Positions 9,293 through 17,844 of a DNA stretch of 45,383 bases are shown here, in pieces. Source of the DNA: Methylomonas sp. (GTDB lineage Bacteria > Pseudomonadota > Gammaproteobacteria > Methylococcales > Methylomonadaceae); contig NZ_JALOBS010000037.1 in assembly GCF_023228165.1 (NCBI RefSeq), forward strand, positions 1 to 45,383, in the 5' to 3' direction. The number at the start of each line of letters is the position of its first letter. The first letter of the stretch is position 1. The translations under genes and the position numbers were made by a program. Under the pieces are notes generated by a model. It saw nothing but the letters and a program-made list of their open reading frames with translations. It did no database searches and had not been told where the DNA came from.

Positions 9293-9487
9293 TCAAATCA
9301 ATGCGATCATTCCTGCCCCATTGTCGGCTTCGCCGTCTTGCAGAGCGTCCATATTTGGATACAAAACCACCGATTCATCTGTGATACCTAAGACTCTACC
9401 ATCGGCAAGTTCAACGACGTCCACCACTATTCCTCCACCGGAATCCCATGAGGAAACCGAACGAACATACTCAAGTTTTTGTTCCAT
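9293..9487 (-). CDS. Small hypothetical protein
   Basis: 64-aa acidic protein beginning MEQKLEYVRSVSSWD, with beta-strand-like alternation (VVDVVELADGRVLGITDE). I do not recognise a named family. The composition is protein-like and the ORF is the only sensible one in the 370 nt between HU and drmC. The ribosome binding site is weak (GGGTAA upstream). It could be a small regulator or an anti-defence/immunity partner, but nothing in the sequence shows this. Confidence 0.5.
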   Translation of the reverse strand: MEQKLEYVRSVSSWDSGGGIVVDVVELADGRVLGITDESVVLYPNMDALQDGEADNGAGMIALI

Positions 9488-9604
9488 ATAAATTACCCAA
9501 TTTTAAATATAGTTGGAGGTTATGAGACCAAATAAACCCATTTCTACATGATGATACTGACTATCTTACTTGACTTCCAAGCAAAATCTAACACACCAAC
9601 AATT

Positions 9605-10360
9605 TCAAACCTTATCAACGATTTTTAGCTCGATCATCGTATTCAAATGACGTTCCAATAAAACCGGTACCCGCCCGCCATTAACCAAAACTCCCGCTTC
9701 CATATTCTTCTCCATCGCAAAACCCGTCAAATTTGCGCTGGTGATGAAACAAGAATGTCCATCCGCCAAGGCTATCTTGGCATGGACACGACCTCCACTG
9801 AAGGGATCGGTTTTGTTGGTCCATGCATACAAGACGACATTGGGAACCAGCTTGCGCATCTTGCCTATCACGTCCATAGACATGCTTCCACCATGCTCGC
9901 TAGATGATTCCAGCAACATGGAAACTATTGCACCCCGAGCGACTGCTATATTCAAAGCATTGATGATCGAAGAAACGTCATAAGCAACGAAACTGGTGAT
10001 GAACAAAGTTTTCCGAGCCGACTCAATGACCTGCAACAATGCCTGTTCCGTTCGACGAGCAGAAACGAACGGTGTCGTAGGCCCGGTCCATACAAGTTCC
10101 AGGGATTGCTCGGCATTGATTTTATCGATCGTGTGAGATGAGGCTATCAACATCGCAGCCAACTCACTGGCAGAGACTTCGCTAGTTTGCCATGATTTTT
10201 TCAAGCGGGCGATCGCAGATGCTACTTGATGCGTACTTTCGAAATCGGTCAACGATACGGCCAAGGAGTTCGATTTCCGAATTCTATTGGCAATGGCATC
10301 AATTTTCTCACGAGGAACTAGAGTCACTAGCTCGGTGACCGCATCCAACAACGCTTTCAT
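9605..10360 (-). CDS. drmC: DISARM protein DrmC (phospholipase D-like)
   Basis: 251-aa phospholipase D-superfamily protein, last gene of the defence operon. The single HKD-type motif reads VHAKIALADG followed by SANLT and, further on, NMEAGVLV (about residues 190-225). The N-terminal third is helical. In DISARM, DrmC is part of the core with DrmA and DrmB but has been reported as dispensable in some systems. The ATG lies one base after the drmB stop (TGA-G-ATG), so translation is coupled. The length agrees with known DrmC proteins. Confidence 0.85.
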   Translation of the reverse strand: MKALLDAVTELVTLVPREKIDAIANRIRKSNSLAVSLTDFESTHQVASAIARLKKSWQTSEVSASELAAMLIASSHTIDKINAEQSLELVWTGPTTPFVSARRTEQALLQVIESARKTLFITSFVAYDVSSIINALNIAVARGAIVSMLLESSSEHGGSMSMDVIGKMRKLVPNVVLYAWTNKTDPFSGGRVHAKIALADGHSCFITSANLTGFAMEKNMEAGVLVNGGRVPVLLERHLNTMIELKIVDKV

Positions 10361-10361
10361 C

Positions 10362-12212
10362 TCAAAACCCTTTGAAGAAACCAGCCTCGGCGTGCTCGAA
10401 GGTTGGGATCAACAATGCCCTGTCGAGATAACGGTTGCCGCGTTCACACGAAGTCTCGGCCACGAAAGAGCAAGCATGGCATGCGGCGGCATGTAGGCTC
10501 CTGTCTTTTGCCGGATCGTGTTCGGAACACAGTGGGTCGGAAGAGCAAACCTTCGCCCGCTCCAATGCTTGTTTCAGTAACCTTCCCAAGTTTTCCGGTT
10601 TACCGAGTTCGACCAAACCACCCAGCGTCCCATCGGAATCCGCCGCAGCGGTATATATCAAGATGCCCGCTTGCGGTATGTCGTCGGTCATGTCGGCGTA
10701 GACTCGCTCACGAATGCTGGCCGCGTTATACCCACACTCCAAAGCCAACTCCCTGATCAATAGATGTGCCAACGTATGTAACATGGCATAACGAATGCCA
10801 GGATAGTCCTCATTTGGACTCAAATGTCTGGCATTACGCCAACCACGGTGACCACTCTGCAGGATTTGGTCGATGTCATCGACGGCTTTTCTGCTTTCCC
10901 AATCTTTCAGCGCCGATTCATCGAATTGAATGAAGATCCCTTCGCCATGAACCTCGCATGCCGGCACCCATTCGGGTTTCGTGCGGGAAATCGGCGCCAT
11001 CGCCGAACGATCTTGTCCAATCGATTCATCCGGGGATTCGACTCGAGTGAAACCGATCAAGGCATTGACTTCACGCAAGCGTTCCAACAAGAGCACTCGG
11101 TTGATTTTCGACTCAAATCTTTCTGGCACTGCGACCGGTGTACTCATGAAATGCGGATAATCGGCCGGGGGATTCGGCGACGACAATACCAGCCATTCCG
11201 GTCCTTTGATGTCTGCTTGTTCGACGATCTGGTCACTGCCATCCCTATAGGCTTGAATGGCTGCCCAAATCGTTTCTGCTTCGTATTTTTCTATGCCTTG
11301 GGCTTCGCCACGTTTCTTCAGCGCCTTGATGGTACCTTTCAGTTCGCCGACGTCTTCGACATCCGCAAAATCTTCCCAATGATCGGCGATGATCTGATCC
11401 AAAGGCGAACCATCCTGCTGCGGAATCGCCAATGCGGATAGATTCATCGGAAACCAACTGTTGGTAGCCCCCAAGAGAACGGCCCTCGGCTCTTCGGAAC
11501 AATCGGAATCGAATTTATCCAAATGCGGGTGACGCCCACGGCATCCGGGTAGATTTTCCCTACCGGCTTGGCCAAACGCGTGTGCCATGCTGCGCGATGC
11601 GGCGCAACCGTCACACTTGACCCACAGATTCTCGGTCTGTAACGAGGCGCCACTTTCGAAAAAGCGTAGAGTTCCCTTGCATTCACTCGGGCCACCATGA
11701 ACGAAATAATGCCAAGGGAAATCGTCCAGATGTCCATTGCGACAAGCCAACAAAAAACGCGCCGGTACTGCATCGGCATCCTTGGCCTTGTCACTGCCTT
11801 TCGAACCCGTACAGCCTCTGTGTACGAATTTCGTCATTTCTGGTCTGTACCGATTTTCCTTCAAACCGAACAAACCCAAGTCGTAAGGCGACAGCAAACC
11901 ACACTTCACACAACGCAGCCATCGAGGAAAAGGACGGACTGGCACGCCGATGTTGGCTTCTGCGGACCACAAGTCGACCATTTCAGCCTTGGTGAATGGA
12001 GGCATACGCAGACTCTCGACCTGAGCTCCCAGAACCTGCCGCACGGCATTCAACAATCGGGCCTCGTGGATGGGTTGACATCTGTCTCGCTCCCATCGGT
12101 CGATACCCAAGGTCACGACCGATAGATTCGGCAAGTCTATCAAGGCACCCGGACCATAGGTCCACAACAATTGACTGGGACGCACTTCACCGACGGGTGT
12201 CTTTTCACTCAT
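10362..12212 (-). CDS. drmB: DISARM protein DrmB (DUF1998)
   Basis: 616-aa DUF1998-domain protein, a core DISARM component thought to work with the DrmA helicase as a DNA-loading complex. Visible features are the N-terminal RPSQLLWTYGPGALIDLP segment typical of DrmB, a paired-Cys region (CVKCGLL, about residue 107, and CDGCAAS, about 200) and the C-terminal metal-binding part with CSSDPLCSEHDP and ACHACSF (about residues 560-590). The start codon overlaps the drmA stop by 4 nt (ATGA), and drmC follows after one base. Length fits the family. Confidence 0.9.
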   Translation of the reverse strand: MSEKTPVGEVRPSQLLWTYGPGALIDLPNLSVVTLGIDRWERDRCQPIHEARLLNAVRQVLGAQVESLRMPPFTKAEMVDLWSAEANIGVPVRPFPRWLRCVKCGLLSPYDLGLFGLKENRYRPEMTKFVHRGCTGSKGSDKAKDADAVPARFLLACRNGHLDDFPWHYFVHGGPSECKGTLRFFESGASLQTENLWVKCDGCAASRSMAHAFGQAGRENLPGCRGRHPHLDKFDSDCSEEPRAVLLGATNSWFPMNLSALAIPQQDGSPLDQIIADHWEDFADVEDVGELKGTIKALKKRGEAQGIEKYEAETIWAAIQAYRDGSDQIVEQADIKGPEWLVLSSPNPPADYPHFMSTPVAVPERFESKINRVLLLERLREVNALIGFTRVESPDESIGQDRSAMAPISRTKPEWVPACEVHGEGIFIQFDESALKDWESRKAVDDIDQILQSGHRGWRNARHLSPNEDYPGIRYAMLHTLAHLLIRELALECGYNAASIRERVYADMTDDIPQAGILIYTAAADSDGTLGGLVELGKPENLGRLLKQALERAKVCSSDPLCSEHDPAKDRSLHAAACHACSFVAETSCERGNRYLDRALLIPTFEHAEAGFFKGF

Positions 12213-15200
12213 GCTTCATCCTCTTCATTTCCTTCCGTGACCGTCGGGCGCGGTCTCCACTCGTATTCATCTTCCAGACGGCTGGTATTCATGATCAAGC
12301 GTACGCCTGGTTCGACTTCTCGCATCGACATGGGTACCGTCCAATTATCCCAGGCACGTACACCGGGTGATTTGATCAAAGCAACCGTCGTATCTTTTTG
12401 TTGCCCACGCTTTTCATAAGCCAGGGTTCGACCGCCCAAACCGGCTTCCTTCGCCCAATCGTCGGCTCGTGCCTTCAAACCGTCGATCGCAAGTTGCTTC
12501 TTGGTATTGTCTTCGACGTTACCGGCGCGGGCTGCCAGGACCTCGATAACCTTGGTCATCTCGGCTTGATTGGCCTTCTCCAACTGACCGGCACCTTCGT
12601 TGGGACTAAAGTCTTCATATGCCAAACGCATCACACTGAGCATCGCCCCAGTCAGTCCGCGGTCCATCGCTCGCGGCGAAAACGGTGTGACGGACTGTGC
12701 TTCGACGTGCTTGTAAAACGTCGCGTGATAATGCTCGAAAGTCTCGTAGTGCGACAAATCCCGTGGTCTCGCCCAAGTCAGTACCGTACAGACCAGACCC
12801 GGTGAGGCCCGGCCGACGCGGCTAGTGGCCTGGATGTATTCTGCCGTACCCTTGGGTTGGCCGTTCACTGCCATCAAACCCAACCGGTTGACATCGACCC
12901 CAACCGAAAGCATGTTGGTAGCCAAGACCACGTCGATGGCTCTGACCTCACCATCTTGCCAGCGACAGAGGTACTTACCTTTGTCGGCATCGTATTCGGC
13001 GTTGAATTTGACCTCCAACTGGTCGAGATACTTCGGGATGTCCTGATTTGAAACGCGTGAGGTCAATTCGCTGATGTTGTTGACACTACGCTGACTGAGA
13101 CCAGGTCTCTCGACCAGACTCATCTGCACACGATAGGAACGCGTCTGCACGTCATCTTCGGCCAAACGTTTCATACCACCGAGTTCACGTAGTGAATTGA
13201 AATAACCGACCATGGTCATGTATGGATCGGCAGCCGAACCGAATCGTTCGAACAACGTTTGCCCTGCCGTCAAGAATGCCGTATAGACGCGAATCAACAT
13301 CGCCGGCCGGGAGCTACCCGGTGAGCAAACCCCCAAATAACGGCGTCCTGGACGATCTCGAATCGGGCGCTGTATCGAGAAAAAATTGTCCTCTACGTCC
13401 AAACCATGAGGTGGAAATACGGCGACCTGTCGCATGAACACGTTGTTGACCTGTTCCCGTGCTTTGCGCACCGTCGCGGTCGAAGCGACGATCTTGGGTC
13501 GTACGGTCACATCATCGAATTGCCAGGCGCTCAATTCGTCGATGGCGGTTTCGTATAGGCCGACCATGGTACCCAGTGGACCGCTGATCAAGTGAAATTC
13601 GTCTTGGATGATCAAATCCGGTGGTCGTATCGGTGAAATCGTTTTGACTCTGACCGCCGGCAAACTTTTTTTGGATTGATGGGAGCCATGGCAATCCGCA
13701 TCGGGTAACACTAGACCATGTCTCGGGCATTCCTTGTTCACACGACCGAATAGAGTCCTAACCTGGCCACGCCAAGCCATCATGGCGAATTTGTCGACCG
13801 TGCTGATCATCATCGTCGGCGGGCGATGATAGATTTCTTCGTCGACGACCAATACCGGAATCCCCGGATGAGTTCGTTTACTGGATTTTCCTTTGGAGAA
13901 TTCGCATTGGCCCTTTTTATCGCCACAATAGATGACCGTCCGTAAGGTATCCCGATCCACTTCGATGTCACGGCCCGGCGCGATTTCCGATCCGCACCAG
14001 GGACAACTCGTCAACTGTGCCGGCGACGCCAGACCGGCCGTATTCTGGCCAGGGGTACGTCTGGCCTCGATGGCACGATGACTATCCTCGGTAGTGCCCG
14101 GTGTAACCTTGTTGCCAACCCACAGGCCGATGGTAAAGGGCTCCTTGCCCAATGACTCGTCACCCTTGTCTAGGGCTTCTCGTCGTAATACGTCCATCGC
14201 GCAAATCAATGCAGTGGCCCGTTGGAATTGCTGCAAGGTCAACAAGCGTAACGTGTAACGCATGATCACCGCCAAACCACGCGAACCATCATAGCCACCC
14301 AAGTCGAGTTGCATGCGGCGAATGGCCATGGTGAACGCGGCTACGCCCAGATAGGCTTCGGTCTTACCGCCACCGGTCGGAAACCACAGCAAATCGGCAT
14401 GGGCTTCGATGGGAAGGGTACGATCCGGATGCTTAGGATCGGTCAATGACGGAATGGACAGCAACAAGAAGGCGAGCTGAAAGGGCCGCCAACTGCGATT
14501 CTTGGGTATGTCGATGCTCGCCAACGTACACTCTTCCTTACGTCGCATGGCCAGTGAATAGATACTGCGCACCCGTTGAGTCGCCATGGCGCGATTGGCG
14601 AATCGAAACGCCGCCAACGCCTTTTCATTGATTTCCAAGGTGGTAATGCCTTCGCGTAGACGTTTCAATACCTCATCGCAGCGGTCCAATGCCGGATATG
14701 CTTGATCGTCATGGCCGACTACATCCTGCCCGATACGGTTACGCTGTTCGCCTATCCATTCGGCGTAGTCGTCGGTCAATGTACACAAGACTTGCGACAG
14801 CTCCGTTCTTTCGAGGGTGGCCAGCGTCTGCATGTCCAGCCAGCCGTTTTCCTGCATCTTTCGCATCGCCGGACGGTCGCTTGGATCGTCGCCCGGTGTT
14901 TCCGTCACCGGTACTTCGTATTGGGGCATGATCACGGTGCGAATCTCGGTGGCCAAAGTCACATCATCACTCAGCTCCGCATGAACCGAAACACCATGAC
15001 CGACACCGAATTCGACCCGATTCCGGTAGATCATTTCCAGAGCCTCGCGCTCTTGGTCCTTGCCATTGGCATCCAGTACCGGTCTACGTCGAAAGATGGC
15101 TGGATTGGGCGAATCAGAAGGCGCACGAACGATCACTTCCGGCTGGAATAGCCAAGCGGCATCGCGATTTTCTCTCGGTTCTTCTTGGACATTGACCAAA

Positions 15201-16252
15201 AACAACGTCACCAAGCGATCGCCGTTGGCATTCGGGGCACGAATCGAACCTTGCAGCCTGATCTCGGGGCACTCCGGGTCCGGAGCCTGGTGGGGAATGG
15301 TGCCAGTGGTCAGAGGGAGTACCAATTTGCCGCCTCGAGGTATTCGCTGCCATACTCGAGCTCGGACTTCTTCTTGCTCCACTCGTACGACGTTACCATC
15401 GGCGTCCCGTATCTTGCGATTGATGAGTTTGGTTCGGCCACTGTCCTCACCGGACAATCGTTCGTAACGGCCGAAATGCGCTTCGACCTCAATGGCCGTC
15501 GCATCACCGGAAACACAAAACGTGAACCCCATGCTGGAAGGGATCAACGACTGATTGTTGGCAACATCGATTTCATCACCGGAATCCGACTCGGGGTCGA
15601 CACGTCCCGTCGCACCGGCGAATTCTGCGCCGGGTTCGTGTTGGCCCGGTACCAAGGTATCTGCCGATTCGTCGTCAGCTTCATCGGTCAGGGAACCTTC
15701 CCAATTTTCATCGCCCCCAGATGCTTGTCTAGGTGCCAATTTGCCGACCAGATAGCGATCACGCACGCTCATGTCGACGATCTGTTCGTGTGGGCCATCC
15801 GCAGGCCCTAAGAGATCGTCCATAACCGCCAATTGCAACAATTCTCGGATATAGGCACGTTCCCGAGCGCTTTCTCCACTACCGATCACAGGGATGTCTT
15901 CGAGCCGGGTCTTCGAGATTTTCGTCAGTCCTTCGAGGAAATCGGTCCATTGCAAACGTCCTATTGTGCCCGCCCCTGGTAAGGAAAAGGGTGTATCGGT
16001 CAACGGTATCGTTTTATCGAATACCAACGATCTATCGAAATACAAGGTCGTGGTGTCGAGGTCGGAACGAATCCGCATGATTCGGGCGACCTTCGTGATG
16101 GCCTGGGTGTCGTCGATGACCAGAATCCAATCGTCTTCCCTAATCGACTGGTACAGTGAACGTTGACCTCGAAGGATCAGCACGAAGGGTTTCAGGATGG
16201 GATCGACGGGTAACGCGCGATCCACTGCTATCCAGGCATTGATGTCGGTCAT
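12209..16252 (-). CDS. drmA: DISARM helicase DrmA
   Basis: 1347-aa superfamily 2 helicase, the DISARM core ATPase. Walker A is FPTGGGKTEAYLG (about residue 620). Walker B is IIQDEFHLISG (about 880), with DEFH in place of DEAH. Motif III is IVASTATVRKA. Motifs V/VI are SVGVDVNRLGL and QATSRVGRA. The large N-terminal part (1-600) carries an acidic, Asp/Glu/Gly-rich stretch near 185-235. The ATG overlaps the AlbA gene stop by 4 nt (ATGA), as does its own end with drmB. DrmA with DrmB is thought to engage foreign DNA ends before restriction. Size is as expected for the family. Confidence 0.9.
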   Translation of the reverse strand: MTDINAWIAVDRALPVDPILKPFVLILRGQRSLYQSIREDDWILVIDDTQAITKVARIMRIRSDLDTTTLYFDRSLVFDKTIPLTDTPFSLPGAGTIGRLQWTDFLEGLTKISKTRLEDIPVIGSGESARERAYIRELLQLAVMDDLLGPADGPHEQIVDMSVRDRYLVGKLAPRQASGGDENWEGSLTDEADDESADTLVPGQHEPGAEFAGATGRVDPESDSGDEIDVANNQSLIPSSMGFTFCVSGDATAIEVEAHFGRYERLSGEDSGRTKLINRKIRDADGNVVRVEQEEVRARVWQRIPRGGKLVLPLTTGTIPHQAPDPECPEIRLQGSIRAPNANGDRLVTLFLVNVQEEPRENRDAAWLFQPEVIVRAPSDSPNPAIFRRRPVLDANGKDQEREALEMIYRNRVEFGVGHGVSVHAELSDDVTLATEIRTVIMPQYEVPVTETPGDDPSDRPAMRKMQENGWLDMQTLATLERTELSQVLCTLTDDYAEWIGEQRNRIGQDVVGHDDQAYPALDRCDEVLKRLREGITTLEINEKALAAFRFANRAMATQRVRSIYSLAMRRKEECTLASIDIPKNRSWRPFQLAFLLLSIPSLTDPKHPDRTLPIEAHADLLWFPTGGGKTEAYLGVAAFTMAIRRMQLDLGGYDGSRGLAVIMRYTLRLLTLQQFQRATALICAMDVLRREALDKGDESLGKEPFTIGLWVGNKVTPGTTEDSHRAIEARRTPGQNTAGLASPAQLTSCPWCGSEIAPGRDIEVDRDTLRTVIYCGDKKGQCEFSKGKSSKRTHPGIPVLVVDEEIYHRPPTMMISTVDKFAMMAWRGQVRTLFGRVNKECPRHGLVLPDADCHGSHQSKKSLPAVRVKTISPIRPPDLIIQDEFHLISGPLGTMVGLYETAIDELSAWQFDDVTVRPKIVASTATVRKAREQVNNVFMRQVAVFPPHGLDVEDNFFSIQRPIRDRPGRRYLGVCSPGSSRPAMLIRVYTAFLTAGQTLFERFGSAADPYMTMVGYFNSLRELGGMKRLAEDDVQTRSYRVQMSLVERPGLSQRSVNNISELTSRVSNQDIPKYLDQLEVKFNAEYDADKGKYLCRWQDGEVRAIDVVLATNMLSVGVDVNRLGLMAVNGQPKGTAEYIQATSRVGRASPGLVCTVLTWARPRDLSHYETFEHYHATFYKHVEAQSVTPFSPRAMDRGLTGAMLSVMRLAYEDFSPNEGAGQLEKANQAEMTKVIEVLAARAGNVEDNTKKQLAIDGLKARADDWAKEAGLGGRTLAYEKRGQQKDTTVALIKSPGVRAWDNWTVPMSMREVEPGVRLIMNTSRLEDEYEWRPRPTVTEGNEEDEA

Positions 16253-17844
16253 TCGGTGTTTCCTTTCAGGTCGGTATCAGTTGGGCTTGGATCGTGATCC
16301 TTGGAGGCCGACATCGAGCGTTGGCGTATGGCTTTTCCCAATTCCGTGAGTCGATAGCGTTGCATTCGACTGGTGGGTTTGTCGGGCAGGGTCATTTCGA
16401 TCACCTGCGCAATCAGCGCCGGTTTAAGGTAAGCATTTCGGAAGTGCTCTTCGCCTTTCAGACCCAGTGCGGCCTGAATTTGCATTCGGGACATTTCGCC
16501 GACCACGACGCGAATCATGCGCTCGACTTCCCCTGTGACTTCCCCTGTGACTTCCCCTGTGACTTCCCCTGTGACTTCGGGGGTAGTGTCGGCAATCGAC
16601 CTCGATACCTCATCGGGCAAAAATAGCTCGAAAGCCTTGCGTACCCGGTCGTTGGTATAGACGGGCTCGGCGTGGCCCAATGCTTGCCATTCACGGCGCA
16701 TCATGCGCAGGCCGGTGCCGGCCTGTTCGCACATGTCGATGCGGCGCAGGGCCATGGCAATGGCCGGGTTGCGCACTTCCTTCTCACCGGGTTCCAGCAG
16801 GCGGGCATCATCGCCAAAACTATCGCCGGGGTTCCACAACTCTATGCCATCGGTGAAAAATCGGATGACCGCCTTGCGGGAGTGGTCACCATAATCCTGA
16901 TGTATCAACAGATTCATGGCCGCTTCACGAAATACGCGAAACCCCGCTGGGGCATCGCGGCGTTCCAGCGTGGCTGGATCGATGTCGCGGAAGGTTTTGG
17001 GCATGAAGAACAGGTATTTGGCCAACAACTGTTGCCAGCTTTGCAGGATGTTTTCTTCACACACCAGGCGATCGATCCAGCGCGTCTCCGGCATTTCATC
17101 GTGGCTGCCGTAGCCTAGAAACTGCACGTCCAAAATAGGCCGCGGCAGCAGATTACGCACCGCACGCAGAGAGCCAAACAAGCCGATGCAGGCGCGCGTG
17201 GGCAACAGTCGGCCACCGTCTTTGACCAAGTAGCCCCAGTCGTACAGAAAGTCCAAATGGGGCTGTTCCACGTCGAAGCCGGGGTTGGCGGCATGAAAGC
17301 GGTCGCGGTACCACTTGAGACTGCTACCGTGCAGGGCCTCGGCCAGGTCGACCCGCGTGAAAGGTTGACCATCCCAACGATCGGCGTTGGCATCACGCAA
17401 CATGCGTTCGATGTCTCGGGGCTGGGCCTTGTAATCGCCACCACCCTTGCGAATGAAGGTTCGGCGGATGTCGCCGTCCAGATAGACCGGTTTACGGCTA
17501 CGCGGGTTTTCGGCGACGTGGAAGGCCAAAACGGTCTTGCCATCTTGGATATGACGATGTTCGCTGATGTCCAAATCGTGATTGACCTTGTTGTCGGCAT
17601 GTAGCACCGACAGAAAGTCGTTCTGAATCTTGTCGGGTTCGTCGACGCCACAAATCTCGAAACGCTCGCCATCCTGTTTGATACCCAACACGATCCAACC
17701 GCCATGGGTATTGGCAAACGCCGAGACGGTTTCGAAGGCGGATTTCGGCAAAGAATTACGTGCTTCCTTGAATTCGGCGTCGTTCCATTCGCCGCTTTGT
17801 AAAATTGTCTGAAGGGTTATAGGTGTACTCATCAACGGACTCAT
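16249..17844 (-). CDS. AlbA_2/Schlafen-type ATP-binding protein within DISARM operon
   Basis: 531-aa protein. Residues about 10-150 form an AlbA_2 (Schlafen-AAA-like) domain (EFKEARN, FANTHGGWIVLG, RTFIRKG). Residues 300-400 form a GHKL/HATPase_c_4-like part (REAAMNLLIHQDYG, AGTGLRMM). A C-terminal winged helix follows residue 430. The linker holds repeated TGEV units encoded by 12-bp tandem repeats. Such proteins are common as stand-alone DNA-binding regulators or defence-associated proteins. Here ATGA overlaps join it to the RT gene upstream and drmA downstream, so it is made in step with DISARM. A second in-frame ATG lies 4 codons in (17832). The role is not established; regulator or sensor is my inference. 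Confidence 0.8.
   Translation of the reverse strand: MSPLMSTPITLQTILQSGEWNDAEFKEARNSLPKSAFETVSAFANTHGGWIVLGIKQDGERFEICGVDEPDKIQNDFLSVLHADNKVNHDLDISEHRHIQDGKTVLAFHVAENPRSRKPVYLDGDIRRTFIRKGGGDYKAQPRDIERMLRDANADRWDGQPFTRVDLAEALHGSSLKWYRDRFHAANPGFDVEQPHLDFLYDWGYLVKDGGRLLPTRACIGLFGSLRAVRNLLPRPILDVQFLGYGSHDEMPETRWIDRLVCEENILQSWQQLLAKYLFFMPKTFRDIDPATLERRDAPAGFRVFREAAMNLLIHQDYGDHSRKAVIRFFTDGIELWNPGDSFGDDARLLEPGEKEVRNPAIAMALRRIDMCEQAGTGLRMMRREWQALGHAEPVYTNDRVRKAFELFLPDEVSRSIADTTPEVTGEVTGEVTGEVTGEVERMIRVVVGEMSRMQIQAALGLKGEEHFRNAYLKPALIAQVIEMTLPDKPTSRMQRYRLTELGKAIRQRSMSASKDHDPSPTDTDLKGNTE
16525..16578. repeat. 12-bp tandem repeat, 4.5 copies
   Basis: The plus-strand unit GACTTCCCCTGT is repeated four times without change, plus a partial fifth. 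It encodes the (TGEV)n linker of the AlbA-type protein. Because the unit is a multiple of three, copy-number slippage would change linker length without a frameshift. Confidence 0.9.
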
